Positions 17,980 to 27,599 of a DNA stretch of 64,000 nt are shown here, one piece after another. The notes beneath the pieces are model-generated. The model did not search any database and had not been told where the DNA came from. It saw nothing but the letters and a program-made list of their open reading frames with translations. Each line of letters begins with the position of its first letter. Positions within the stretch are counted from its first letter, which is position 1. Both the position numbers and the translations under genes were made by a program. Source of the DNA: Hyphomicrobiales bacterium (GTDB lineage Bacteria; Pseudomonadota; Alphaproteobacteria; Rhizobiales; Rhizobiaceae); assembly GCA_900469475.1 (NCBI GenBank), contig UBXG01000012.1, forward strand, positions 1 through 64,000. Reading direction: 5' to 3'.

Positions 17980-18764
17980 CCCTGAAAGCCCGCGTCATCC
18001 CCTGCCTCGACGTCAAGGACGGCCGCGTCGTCAAAGGCGTCAACTTCGTCAATCTTATCGATGCCGGCGATCCGGTCGAGGCTGCCAAGGCCTATGACGC
18101 CGCCGGTGCTGACGAGCTATGCTTCCTCGACATCACGGCCTCTTCCGACAATCGCGACACTATTTTCGATGTTGTCGCCCGAACCGCTGAGCAGTGCTTC
18201 ATGCCTGTCACGGTCGGCGGCGGCGTGCGCACCATTGCCGATATCCGCAAGCTGCTGCTCTGCGGCGCCGACAAGGTCTCGATCAATTCGGCAGCAGTCA
18301 ACAATCCCGATTTCGTGGCTGAAGCGGCGGACAAGTTCGGCAACCAGTGCATCGTGGTATCCATCGATGCCAAGCGACGCCGGACCGAGGCGCTCGGCGG
18401 CGACAATCTGAGCGCCTGGGAGATCTATACCCATGGCGGCCGCAACGCGACCGGCATCGACGCGGTCGATTTTGCCCGCAAGATGGTCGAGCGCGGTGCC
18501 GGCGAGCTGCTCGTCACCTCCATGGACCGCGACGGCACCAAGGTCGGCTACGATCTGGAGCTGACACGGGCGATTGCCGATGCGGTGCGCGTGCCGGTTA
18601 TCGCCTCAGGCGGCGTCGGCGATCTCGACGACCTCGTTGCCGGCGTCAAGGAAGGCCATGCGACGGCGGTGCTTGCCGCTTCGATCTTCCACTTCGGCAC
18701 CTATTCGGTGGGCGAGGCAAAGCGCTATATGGCCGAGCGCGGCATTCCGATGCGGCTGGATTAG
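17976..18764 (+). CDS. hisF: imidazole glycerol phosphate synthase cyclase subunit HisF
   Basis: Cyclase partner of HisH, 262 residues, homologous to HisA. Catalytic Asp residues lie in PCLDVKDGRVVKG and TSMDRDGTK; GGGVRT and SGGVGDLDDL form the phosphate sites. It produces IGP, the substrate of the HisB in this operon, plus AICAR. Confidence 0.97.
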   Translation: MTLKARVIPCLDVKDGRVVKGVNFVNLIDAGDPVEAAKAYDAAGADELCFLDITASSDNRDTIFDVVARTAEQCFMPVTVGGGVRTIADIRKLLLCGADKVSINSAAVNNPDFVAEAADKFGNQCIVVSIDAKRRRTEALGGDNLSAWEIYTHGGRNATGIDAVDFARKMVERGAGELLVTSMDRDGTKVGYDLELTRAIADAVRVPVIASGGVGDLDDLVAGVKEGHATAVLAASIFHFGTYSVGEAKRYMAERGIPMRLD

Positions 18765-18778
18765 GAGACAGCGGACCA

Positions 18779-19093
18779 ATGAGCGGATTTACCCTTTCCG
18801 ACCTCGAACGAATCATCGAGGAACGCTCCAAGGCTTCGCCGGACGAATCCTGGACGGCGAAGCTTTTCGCCGCCGGCCAGCCGAAGGCAGCGAAGAAACT
18901 AGGCGAAGAAGCGATCGAAGCCGTGATGGCCGCGGTCACCGATGATCGCGACAACCTCACCTACGAGGCGGCCGATCTGCTGTATCATCTTTTAGTCGTA
19001 TTGAAGATTGCCGGCATTCCGTTAGAGAATGTCATGGGTGAGCTCGAAAAGCGCACCGCCCAATCCGGCCTTCAGGAAAAGGCCAGCCGGTAA
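18779..19093 (+). CDS. hisE: phosphoribosyl-ATP pyrophosphatase HisE
   Basis: MazG-like pyrophosphohydrolase of 104 residues for the second histidine step. It is the stand-alone HisE, not fused to HisI. The acidic metal-binding helix motif (KKLGEEAIE and YEAADLLYH) is complete. It starts 14 bases after hisF and is followed 7 bases later by coaA. Confidence 0.95.
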   Translation: MSGFTLSDLERIIEERSKASPDESWTAKLFAAGQPKAAKKLGEEAIEAVMAAVTDDRDNLTYEAADLLYHLLVVLKIAGIPLENVMGELEKRTAQSGLQEKASR

Positions 19094-19100
19094 GAACGCG

Positions 19101-20096
19101 ATGACAATAGCGACCAAGAGCGAGCCCGCGCCCGAGATACTCGATATTTTCGAGGCGAAGGCCTATTCGCCGTACTACTTCTTTTCCTCGGAAGAATGGG
19201 CGAAATTCCGGGCCGACACGCCGCTGACGCTGACATTAGACGAAGTGAAGCGACTGCGCTCCATGGGCGACCCGATCGATCTTGACGAAGTCAGGCGCAT
19301 CTATCTGTCGCTGTCGCGGCTTTTGTCCTCGCATGTGGAATCCTCGCAGATCCTGTTCGAGCAGCGCAACCGCTTCCTCAGCCTCTCCGATATCGCCAAG
19401 ACGCCCTTCGTCATCGGCATCGCCGGTTCGGTCGCGGTCGGCAAGTCCACGACAGCTCGTATCCTGAAGGAATTGCTGGGCCGCTGGCCGTCGAGCCCGA
19501 AGGTCGATCTGGTCACCACGGACGGCTTTCTCTATCCGAACGCCGAATTGCAGCGCCGCAACCTGATGCAGCGCAAGGGCTTTCCGGAAAGCTACGATAC
19601 CGCAGCACTGCTGCGTTTCCTCTCGGCGATCAAGGCCGGCCAGCCGAATGTGCAGGCGCCTTCCTATTCGCACCTCGTCTATGACGTGCTGCCGAATGAA
19701 TTCAAGACGGTCGACCGCCCGGATATCCTGATCTTCGAGGGCATCAACGTGCTGCAATCGCGGCATCTGCCGGCCGACGGCAAGATCGTGCCGATGGTCT
19801 CGGATTTCTTCGATTTCTCCATCTATATCGATGCCGACGAAGAACTCATCCACAACTGGTATGTCGCCCGTTTCATGCGGTTGCGCGAGACCGCCTTCCG
19901 CGATCCCAACTCCTTCTTCCATCGCTATGCCTCGATCAGCGAGGAAGAGGCGCTGGCGATCGCCGAGGGGCTCTGGAAGAACATCAACCTCAAGAACCTG
20001 CGCCAGAACATTCTGCCGACGCGGCCGCGCGCCGATCTCATCCTGCAGAAGGGCAAGAATCATCTAATCGAGCAGGTGGCGCTCAGAAAGCTCTGA
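19101..20096 (+). CDS. coaA: type I pantothenate kinase CoaA
   Basis: First committed step of CoA synthesis, 331 residues, prokaryotic type I kinase. The P-loop GSVAVGKS is at about 109-116. PYS-rich N-terminus, TTDGFLYPN and FEGINVLQ segments are characteristic, and the family is feedback-inhibited by CoA. It is positioned immediately after hisE and probably belongs to the same transcript. It converges on alkB with only 3 bases between the two stops and no visible terminator. Confidence 0.96.
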   Translation: MTIATKSEPAPEILDIFEAKAYSPYYFFSSEEWAKFRADTPLTLTLDEVKRLRSMGDPIDLDEVRRIYLSLSRLLSSHVESSQILFEQRNRFLSLSDIAKTPFVIGIAGSVAVGKSTTARILKELLGRWPSSPKVDLVTTDGFLYPNAELQRRNLMQRKGFPESYDTAALLRFLSAIKAGQPNVQAPSYSHLVYDVLPNEFKTVDRPDILIFEGINVLQSRHLPADGKIVPMVSDFFDFSIYIDADEELIHNWYVARFMRLRETAFRDPNSFFHRYASISEEEALAIAEGLWKNINLKNLRQNILPTRPRADLILQKGKNHLIEQVALRKL

Positions 20097-20099
20097 GGC

Positions 20100-20708
20100 T
20101 CAGGGCTGAACACGCCGTAACGTCAGATTGATACGTCCACCATTCTTCAGCAATGTCGACGTTGCCGGATAGATGCGATCGACGCCGTGGAAGCACAATC
20201 TTCCTTCGCCGCCGAGTACGACGATATCGCCGCTCGCAAGCTTAAAGGATAGCGTGCGATCGTTGCGGTTGAGACCTCCGACCCGAAAGAGGCAGGTATT
20301 GCCGAGCGAGACCGATAGCACGGGCGCCTTGAGATCCTGCTCGTCGCGATCCTGATGCAGGCCCATGCGGGCATCGTCGCCATAGAAATTGACGAGGCAG
20401 GCTTCGGGCGGCCTCTCATAGCCTGCTATATCGCGCCAGAGATCAAGCAGTTGCGGCGGTATGGCCGGCCATGGGCGACCGGTGACGGGATGCGTTGGCT
20501 GATAGCGATAGCCACGCTGCTTGTCCGTCACCCAGCCGAGCGAACCGCAATTGGTCATGCGCACGGACATCTCCTTGCCGGTACCCGGCATGACCGGTGT
20601 GTAGAGCGGCGCCTCTGCCACAACGGCGCGGATCGCCTCGACGAGCGCTTCCTGGGCAGGGCGGTCGAGATATCCGGGGAGATGGCGAATTCCGTTGGGG
20701 AGCAGCAT
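20100..20708 (-). CDS. alkB: DNA oxidative demethylase AlkB
   Basis: Fe(II)/2-oxoglutarate dioxygenase of 202 residues repairing 1-methyladenine and 3-methylcytosine. The iron ligands are His118-x-Asp120 (LHQDRDE) and His174 (CFHGVDR), and the 2-oxoglutarate-binding RINLTLR lies at about 192-198. It is not fused to or beside an ada gene. The upstream gap contains a large inverted pair of GC-rich repeats. Confidence 0.93.
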   Translation of the reverse strand: MLLPNGIRHLPGYLDRPAQEALVEAIRAVVAEAPLYTPVMPGTGKEMSVRMTNCGSLGWVTDKQRGYRYQPTHPVTGRPWPAIPPQLLDLWRDIAGYERPPEACLVNFYGDDARMGLHQDRDEQDLKAPVLSVSLGNTCLFRVGGLNRNDRTLSFKLASGDIVVLGGEGRLCFHGVDRIYPATSTLLKNGGRINLTLRRVQP

Positions 20709-20762
20709 TTTGGCTTCCTGCAGTGGTGTGGGTCATGTGAGCGTGTCGTTCTAGCGCTTTGG

Positions 20763-20808
20763 TGCCCGGCCCCTCACCCCAACCCTCTCCCCGCAAGCGG
20801 GGCGAGGG
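20763..20808. repeat. GC-rich intergenic repeat, left arm
   Basis: A CCCGGCCCCTCACCCCAACC-type element ending GCAAGCGGGGCGAGGGG. It is an inverted copy of 20866-20914 (both begin CCCGGCCCCTCA on their own strand) and resembles the repeat at 4847-4909. With its partner it can form a long hairpin between arfB and alkB. Confidence 0.6.
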
Positions 20809-20865
20809 GGGTTATCCTGCCTCAAGCCAGCCGCCGCAACTGAGAGTCTTGCTGTTTCGCTGTGT

Positions 20866-20914
20866 CGTCCCTTCTCCTCGCAGGCGGGGAGAAGGCTAGG
20901 ATGAGGGGCCGGGC
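20866..20914. repeat. GC-rich intergenic repeat, right arm
   Basis: CCCTTCTCCTCGCAGGCGGG, then AAGG and ATGAGGGGCCGGGC. This is the reverse-complement counterpart of 20763-20808, separated by about 57 bases. The rest of the 288-base arfB-alkB gap shows nothing else. Confidence 0.6.
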
Positions 20915-20996
20915 AGACAGCGTCCACAAAACTGAACTCGCCCGACGAGCTTCAATTTTACCCAGCCAAGCCAAAACTGCAGCCCGAAAACCAAAT

Positions 20997-21431
20997 CTAG
21001 TCGCCGCCGACCTTGCCGCGCATCTTCTTGACCTCGGAGCGCCCGGATTTTTCCTTGAGCCGGCGCTCGATCGATCCCTTTGTCGGCTTGGTCTTCCGGC
21101 GGGGCGGCGGCGGGGGGGCTGCGGCTTCGAGGATCAGTTCCTTCAGCCGCTCGCGGGCGTCCTCGCGATTGCGGTCCTGGCTGCGGAAACGGCTGGCCTC
21201 GATCATCAGCACGCCATCCTTGGAAACCCGGCGGCCGGCAAGCCTGATCGCATTCGCCTTGACGCGGTCGGTCAGCGAGGGGGAATTCTGGACGTTGAAG
21301 AAAAGCTGGACTGCGGTCGCAACCTTGTTGACGTTTTGACCGCCAGGACCGCCCGCCAGAACGAATTGTTCCGTCAGTTCCCAGCCGGCAATCGTGATCC
21401 GGTCGTTAATGTAAAGCGCTTCGCTGGCCAT
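20997..21431 (-). CDS. arfB: alternative ribosome-rescue factor ArfB (YaeJ)
   Basis: Peptidyl-tRNA hydrolase of 144 residues that releases stalled ribosomes without a stop codon. The GGQ motif (GGPGGQ, Gly30-Gln32) matches release-factor domain 3. The C-terminal 40 residues are rich in Lys, Arg and Pro (PPPPPRRK, then KEKSGRSEVKK), the tail that enters the empty mRNA channel in homologues. It lacks the domains of a full release factor. Confidence 0.93.
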   Translation of the reverse strand: MASEALYINDRITIAGWELTEQFVLAGGPGGQNVNKVATAVQLFFNVQNSPSLTDRVKANAIRLAGRRVSKDGVLMIEASRFRSQDRNREDARERLKELILEAAAPPPPPRRKTKPTKGSIERRLKEKSGRSEVKKMRGKVGGD

Positions 21432-21494
21432 GATTTTCTCCGCGCCTGTCTATCCCACATTGATGCGCGGTTGAAAACTACTGCCGGATAAAAT

Positions 21495-21523
21495 GAAACC
21501 CGGCGAACTGGTCGCCGGGTTTC
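21495..21523 (-). terminator. intrinsic terminator of pckA
   Basis: A perfect 12-base stem GAAACCCGGCGA / TCGCCGGGTTTC with a 5-base loop, followed on the minus strand by ATTTTATCC. It lies 27 bases past the pckA stop and before the arfB start. Confidence 0.8.
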
Positions 21524-21549
21524 ACGTGAGTCATTCCCGTTCTGGATGT

Positions 21550-23163
<1,614 letters not shown>

Positions 23164-23268
23164 TTTTTCCTCTACAAGGGGCTTGGCCGTTAGAATTATC
23201 TAAAGCGTAGAGGGGTCTTTTTAAAAGCACAAGAGCCTGCCGTGAGAAATATTTAATGATATCAGTTA

Positions 23269-23312
23269 TTTAATCGATTTAAATAAATTTCCATAATTTT
23301 AAATCGTTTGAA
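23269..23312. promoter_or_regulatory. paired TTTAAATCG operators upstream of pckA
   Basis: TTTAATCGATTTAAA (23269-23283) and TTTAAATCGTTTGAA (23298-23312) are inverted copies of one motif, TTTAAATCG[A/T]TT[A/G]AA, 29 bases apart, with the central CG typical of LacI-family operators. In Sinorhizobium the LacI-type PckR represses pckA, so this is a reasonable PckR candidate. The assignment is inference. Confidence 0.5.
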
Positions 23313-23340
23313 TAGCAGGCCGCGGGACGTTACGTCACAC

Positions 23341-23361
23341 AACCCTTGCGCAAGGGTTTTT
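23341..23361 (+). promoter_or_regulatory. terminator-like palindrome in the chvI upstream region
   Basis: A perfect 18-base palindrome AACCCTTGCGCAAGGGTT followed by TTTC on the plus strand. No plus-strand gene ends before it because pckA is divergent. It would therefore terminate a short leader or antisense transcript, or act as an attenuator or operator of chvI. The remaining 329-base pckA-chvI gap is AT-rich and holds both promoters. Confidence 0.45.
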
Positions 23362-23492
23362 CTCCGCAACAATCCTCCCCTTTATCTTTGCCACAATTTG
23401 TTCCACCTTTATCCCCATAAGCGCGCCAGGTTACCGCCGACCGAGCTGGCAGACCGCCTGGGCTGGATTCCAAATCCGGGAGACGCGCACTG

Positions 23493-24242
23493 ATGACGGA
23501 GACGAACACCATGTTGACAATCGCGCTCGTTGACGACGACCGCAATATCCTGACTTCCGTTTCGATTGCCTTGGAAGCAGAGGGATATAAGGTAGAGACC
23601 TACACGGACGGAGCCTCGGCGCTGGACGGCCTGCTTGCCCGGCCGCCGCAACTGGCGATCTTCGATATCAAGATGCCCCGCATGGATGGCATGGAACTTC
23701 TGCGCCGCCTGCGCCAGAAATCCGATATACCAGTGATTTTCCTGACCTCGAAGGACGAGGAAATCGACGAACTCTTCGGCCTGAAGATGGGCGCCGACGA
23801 CTTCATCACCAAGCCGTTCTCGCAGCGTCTGCTGGTAGAACGCGTCAAGGCCGTTCTCCGCCGTGCGTCCGCTCGCGAAGCCGCAAATGCTGCCGGCGGC
23901 GCAACCGCCGCCAAGCCAGGTGCCGCACAGCAGGCCCGCTCGCTGGAACGCGGACAGCTCGTCATGGACCAGGAACGCCATACCTGCACCTGGAAGGGCG
24001 AACCGGTCACGCTCACCGTCACCGAATTCCTCATCCTGCATTCGCTTGCCCAACGCCCCGGCGTAGTCAAGAGCCGCGACGCGCTGATGGATGCGGCCTA
24101 CGACGAGCAGGTCTATGTCGACGACCGCACGATCGACAGCCACATCAAGCGGCTGCGCAAGAAATTCAAGATGGTCGACCTCGATTTTGATATGATCGAG
24201 ACGCTGTATGGCGTCGGCTACCGCTTCCGTGAAGCCGCCTAG
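23493..24242 (+). CDS. chvI: response regulator ChvI
   Basis: OmpR-type regulator of 249 residues. The receiver contains VDDDRN and a phospho-acceptor near Asp58 (AIFDIKMPRMDG). A winged-helix domain ends in SHIKRLRKKFK and YGVGYRFRE. With ChvG/ExoS it responds to acidity and envelope stress, controlling exopolysaccharide, motility and virulence or symbiosis genes in rhizobia and Agrobacterium. The first Met is at 23493; Met7 at 23511 gives the N-terminus reported for relatives and is equally likely. The stop codon overlaps the edge of a mosaic repeat. Confidence 0.95.
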   Translation: MTETNTMLTIALVDDDRNILTSVSIALEAEGYKVETYTDGASALDGLLARPPQLAIFDIKMPRMDGMELLRRLRQKSDIPVIFLTSKDEEIDELFGLKMGADDFITKPFSQRLLVERVKAVLRRASAREAANAAGGATAAKPGAAQQARSLERGQLVMDQERHTCTWKGEPVTLTVTEFLILHSLAQRPGVVKSRDALMDAAYDEQVYVDDRTIDSHIKRLRKKFKMVDLDFDMIETLYGVGYRFREAA

Positions 24243-24359
24243 AGCCGGATGATTTAGGTCGAAACGACCTAAAACCTAAAATATGAATCCGCTCTAGAAT
24301 CAAAGAATGGAGCATGATGTCGTCGGAAAACGGCTTACACTTTTCGGCATCATGCTCGG
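24241..24359 (-). repeat. mosaic palindromic repeat, copy 1 (between chvI and chvG)
   Basis: About 119 bases containing GAGCATGATG-type and ATTTAGGTCG/CGACCTAAA palindromes. Reverse-complemented it aligns along its length with 59651-59763 (both have a GCATGATGCCGAAAAGTGT-like block, TAGAGCGGATTCA and AGGTCGTTTCGACC). It resembles the rhizobial intergenic mosaic elements (RIME/ABC class). Its end coincides with the TAG of chvI. Confidence 0.75.
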
Positions 24360-24399
24360 ATAGTTAACTGGACCATGCGGCGGACGATGGAATAAGAGC

Positions 24400-26238
24400 A
24401 TGCGGACGGGGTCGCGAATCCCGTTCTTCGAAAGGGCCGTAGGCTTGGCACAGCTGGTGCAGGACAGGGATATAGACGACTCGGAAAGCCCGAGCGGCGC
24501 TCGAATCGCGCGCCGGCGCTGGACTCATCCCTTCGTGCTGATCCGCCGGATCTTCGGCAATGCTGTCTTTTCGAGCCTGACGCGGCGCATCCTGTTCTTC
24601 AATCTGGCCGCCCTCGTCGTCCTTGTCGGCGGCATTCTCTATCTCAACCAGTTCCGCGAAGGCCTGATCGATGCCCGCGTCGAGAGCCTCTTGACGCAGG
24701 GCGAGATCATCGCCGGTGCCGTCTCGGCCTCGGCATCGGTGGACACCAACTCCATCACCATCGACCCACAGAAGCTGCTGGAGCTGCAGGCCGGCCAGAG
24801 CATCACGCCCGTTCCGAACGATGAGGATCTCGAATTCCCGATCGATCCGGAAAAGGTGGCGCCGGTGCTGACGCGGCTGATCTCGCCGACGCGCACCCGC
24901 GCCCGCATCTTCGATGCCGATGCCAACTTGCTGCTCGACAGCCGCCATCTTTATTCGCGCGGCCAGGTGCTGCGCTACGACCTGCCCCCCGTCGACGACG
25001 AGAAGCAGAGCTGGTCCGACTGGTTCAGCGGGTTGCTCAACAAGATGCTGCAGCCGGGTAATCTGCCTGTCTATAAGGAAGCGCCCGGTGGCGACGGTTC
25101 GATCTATCCGGAAGTCATGAATGCGCTGACCGGCGTGCGCGGCGCTGTGGTCCGCACCACGGAGAAGGGCGAGCTGATCGTTTCGGTCGCCGTGCCGATC
25201 CAGCGCTTCCGCGCCGTGCTCGGCGTCTTGCTGCTCTCGACCCAGGCCGGCGACATCGACAAGATCGTTCATGCCGAGCGTCTCGCGATCATGCGCGTCT
25301 TCGGCGTGGCGACGCTGGTCAACGTCGTGCTGTCGCTGCTTTTATCCTCCACCATCGCCAATCCGCTGCGCCGGCTTTCGGCTGCGGCTATCCGCGTGCG
25401 GCGCGGCGGGGCAAAGGAGCGCGAGGAAATCCCTGACTTTTCCGCCCGCCAGGACGAGATCGGCAACCTGTCGATCGCATTGCGCGACATGACATCGGCG
25501 CTCTATGATCGCATCGATGCCATCGAGAGTTTCGCAGCCGACGTCAGCCACGAGCTGAAAAACCCGTTGACGTCGCTGCGCAGCGCTGTCGAAACACTGC
25601 CGCTCGCCAAGAGCGATGATTCGAAGAAGCGGCTGATGGACGTGATCCAGCACGACGTTCGCCGCCTCGACCGCCTGATCAGCGATATCTCCGATGCATC
25701 GCGCCTTGACGCCGAACTTGCGCGCCCGGATGCGAAGTCGCTCGATCTGGAAGTACTGCTGCGCGACATGATCGATATTTCCAGACAAGTCGGACACAGC
25801 AAGAAGGCCGTCGAAATCGAATATGTCGTCGACCGCAAGCCGGGCAACAAGACGAATTTCTCCGTCGAGGGTCACGACCTGCGCATCGGTCAGATCGTCA
25901 CCAATCTCATCGAAAACGCACGATCCTTCGTCCCGGCGGAAACCGGTAAGATCACCGTGCGGCTGACGCGGACGCGGACACGTTGCGTCATCTATATCGA
26001 AGATAACGGTCCCGGCATTCAGGCCGAAAATATCGACCGCATCTTCGAACGCTTCTATACCGACCGGCCCGAATCCGAAGGTTTCGGGCAGAATTCCGGT
26101 CTCGGCCTTTCGATCAGCCGGCAGATCGCCGAAGCGCATGGCGGCTCGCTACGCGCCGAGAATATCGTCGACAGCGATGGCTCGACGCTGCTCGGGGCAC
26201 GGTTCATCCTGTCGCTTCCCGCCCAGACGCAGGCGTGA
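24400..26238 (+). CDS. chvG: sensor histidine kinase ChvG (ExoS)
   Basis: Membrane kinase of up to 612 residues, cognate to ChvI. Two membrane spans (about 63-82 and 297-318) enclose a 215-residue periplasmic sensor. HAMP, the H-box VSHELKNPL (His384) and an HATPase domain with DNGPGI and GLGLS follow. In Sinorhizobium its activity is restrained by periplasmic ExoR. ATG 24400 gives a long polar N-terminus; TTG 24445 (AQLVQDRD) is an alternative. Its stop overlaps a GTG of hprK, though ATG 26247 is the likelier hprK start. Confidence 0.95.
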   Translation: MRTGSRIPFFERAVGLAQLVQDRDIDDSESPSGARIARRRWTHPFVLIRRIFGNAVFSSLTRRILFFNLAALVVLVGGILYLNQFREGLIDARVESLLTQGEIIAGAVSASASVDTNSITIDPQKLLELQAGQSITPVPNDEDLEFPIDPEKVAPVLTRLISPTRTRARIFDADANLLLDSRHLYSRGQVLRYDLPPVDDEKQSWSDWFSGLLNKMLQPGNLPVYKEAPGGDGSIYPEVMNALTGVRGAVVRTTEKGELIVSVAVPIQRFRAVLGVLLLSTQAGDIDKIVHAERLAIMRVFGVATLVNVVLSLLLSSTIANPLRRLSAAAIRVRRGGAKEREEIPDFSARQDEIGNLSIALRDMTSALYDRIDAIESFAADVSHELKNPLTSLRSAVETLPLAKSDDSKKRLMDVIQHDVRRLDRLISDISDASRLDAELARPDAKSLDLEVLLRDMIDISRQVGHSKKAVEIEYVVDRKPGNKTNFSVEGHDLRIGQIVTNLIENARSFVPAETGKITVRLTRTRTRCVIYIEDNGPGIQAENIDRIFERFYTDRPESEGFGQNSGLGLSISRQIAEAHGGSLRAENIVDSDGSTLLGARFILSLPAQTQA

Positions 26239-26246
26239 GCGCTCGC

Positions 26247-26699
26247 ATGGCCGGCGAAGCGACCAATATCCACGCCACGGCGATTGTCATCGGCAGGACC
26301 GGGCTCCTGTTTCTCGGCCCCTCGGGCAGCGGCAAATCCGCCCTCGCCTTTTCGTGCCTTGCCGCTGCCAAACCGCTCGGACTGACTGCAAGCCTTGTTG
26401 CCGACGACCGGGTGCTGATCAGCGAGCAAAGTGGCTCCGTGATTGCGAAATGCCCGCCCTCGATCGAAGGGCTCATGGAAATCCGCTATACCGGCATCGT
26501 CCGGATGCCTTACATTTCAGAAGGCGAAATGCACTTCGCTGTCCGCCCCGTCGATCCGGCCACCGCGGAAAGGATGCCGCCGGAAGACGAGCAGGTCGAT
26601 ATAACCCGCTCCATCCGGTTGCCCGTGATCCGCCTGGCCGCAACCTCCGCGAATCCGCTGGCCGTAATAATAGCGAAAATCGGCGCGAGTTTCGGCTAA
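26247..26699 (+). CDS. hprK: HPr kinase/phosphorylase, short alphaproteobacterial form
   Basis: P-loop kinase of 150 residues with GPSGSGKS (24-31) and VADDRV, matching only the C-terminal catalytic domain of the Gram-positive HprK (about 310 residues). It phosphorylates the regulatory Ser of HPr. In rhizobia it tunes PTS and ChvG-ChvI output. ATG 26247 is 8 bases after the chvG stop; an in-frame GTG 26235 overlaps that stop and is less likely. Confidence 0.9.
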   Translation: MAGEATNIHATAIVIGRTGLLFLGPSGSGKSALAFSCLAAAKPLGLTASLVADDRVLISEQSGSVIAKCPPSIEGLMEIRYTGIVRMPYISEGEMHFAVRPVDPATAERMPPEDEQVDITRSIRLPVIRLAATSANPLAVIIAKIGASFG

Positions 26700-26851
26700 T
26701 CGGCCATTTAGGCCCGAGCAGGCATGCAAATCCTATATTTTAAGCTTGCACTTCGCCTTTTCATCGCCAAGATGTCCCCCCACCGGTGGACGACATTGCT
26801 GCATTGCGATATTGGCCACCTGTTTGCGTATGCCATGGGAGCAGTAATATC

Positions 26852-27253
26852 ATGATTGGACTTGTGCTTGTCACTCATGGCAAGCTGGCTGAAGAGTTTC
26901 GGCATGCCGTCGAGCATGTCGTTGGTCCGCAGAAGTTCATAGAGACGGTATGCATCGGTCCCGAAGACGACATGGACAAGCGGCGGCAGGACATTCTGCA
27001 AGCCGTTGCCGGCGCCGATGACGGGCACGGCGTCATCATCCTCACCGACATGTTCGGCGGCACTCCTTCCAATCTCGCAATCTCCGTCATGAATAGCGGC
27101 CATACCGAGGTCATCGCCGGCGTCAATTTGCCGATGCTGATCAAGCTCGCGGGCGTACGCGGCGACAACAACATGGAAAGGGCCCTGGTGGAAGCTTCGG
27201 AGGCCGGGCGCAAATATATCAACGTGGCCAGCCGTGTGCTCAGTGGCAAATAA
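26852..27253 (+). CDS. PTS EIIA component of the mannose family (regulatory)
   Basis: EIIA-Man domain of 133 residues with active-site His9 (LVLVTHGKLAEEF) and the DMFGGTPSNLA signature. No sugar-transporting EIIB or EIIC is nearby, as is normal in alphaproteobacteria, where this protein accepts phosphate from HPr and works as a regulator. ATG 26852 begins the canonical N-terminus; an upstream ATG at 26786 would add 22 unrelated residues. It is followed by HPr after 19 bases. Confidence 0.93.
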   Translation: MIGLVLVTHGKLAEEFRHAVEHVVGPQKFIETVCIGPEDDMDKRRQDILQAVAGADDGHGVIILTDMFGGTPSNLAISVMNSGHTEVIAGVNLPMLIKLAGVRGDNNMERALVEASEAGRKYINVASRVLSGK

Positions 27254-27272
27254 CGAGGCAAACACCGCTCCC

Positions 27273-27548
27273 ATGACCGAGCTTTCCCGGGAACTCCTGA
27301 TCATCAACAAGCGGGGCCTGCATGCCCGTGCCTCCGCGAAATTCGTCCAGACTGTCGAAGCCTACGACGCCGTGATCACCGTTTCAAAAGACGGCACCAC
27401 GGTCGGCGGAACTTCGATCATGGGCCTGATGATGCTGGCGGCCAGCCCGGGCTGCAGCGTGCTTGTCGCGGCAAGCGGCAACCAGGCAGCCGAAGCGCTC
27501 GAGGCACTCGACCAACTGGTCGCCAACAAGTTTGGCGAGGAAATGTAG
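27273..27548 (+). CDS. phosphocarrier protein HPr (PtsH/NPr-like)
   Basis: HPr of 91 residues. The catalytic His17 (KRGLHARASAKF) takes phosphate from EI, and Ser48 (GGTSIMGL) is the HprK target. Having both matches the presence of hprK upstream. ATG 27273 was chosen since the preceding in-frame codons overlap the EIIA gene. The pathway EI is not in this window. Confidence 0.94.
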   Translation: MTELSRELLIINKRGLHARASAKFVQTVEAYDAVITVSKDGTTVGGTSIMGLMMLAASPGCSVLVAASGNQAAEALEALDQLVANKFGEEM

Positions 27549-27569
27549 GCTTTTCCACCTGCTATCGCG

Positions 27570-27599
27570 GATATAAAGACATAAAGACTTCTTTATATC
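27570..27599. promoter_or_regulatory. nested palindrome (possible SahR/SamR operator) upstream of ahcY
   Basis: GATATAAAGA (27570-27579) is perfectly inverted as TCTTTATATC (27590-27599). Inside it ATAAAGA-CT-TCTTTAT (27581-27596) forms a tighter palindrome. It lies just upstream of a plausible promoter, TTGATT (27604-27609), 16 bases, CTACAC (27626-27631). ArsR-family SahR/SamR regulators are known to control ahcY in proteobacteria; the match to their consensus needs checking. Confidence 0.5.
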
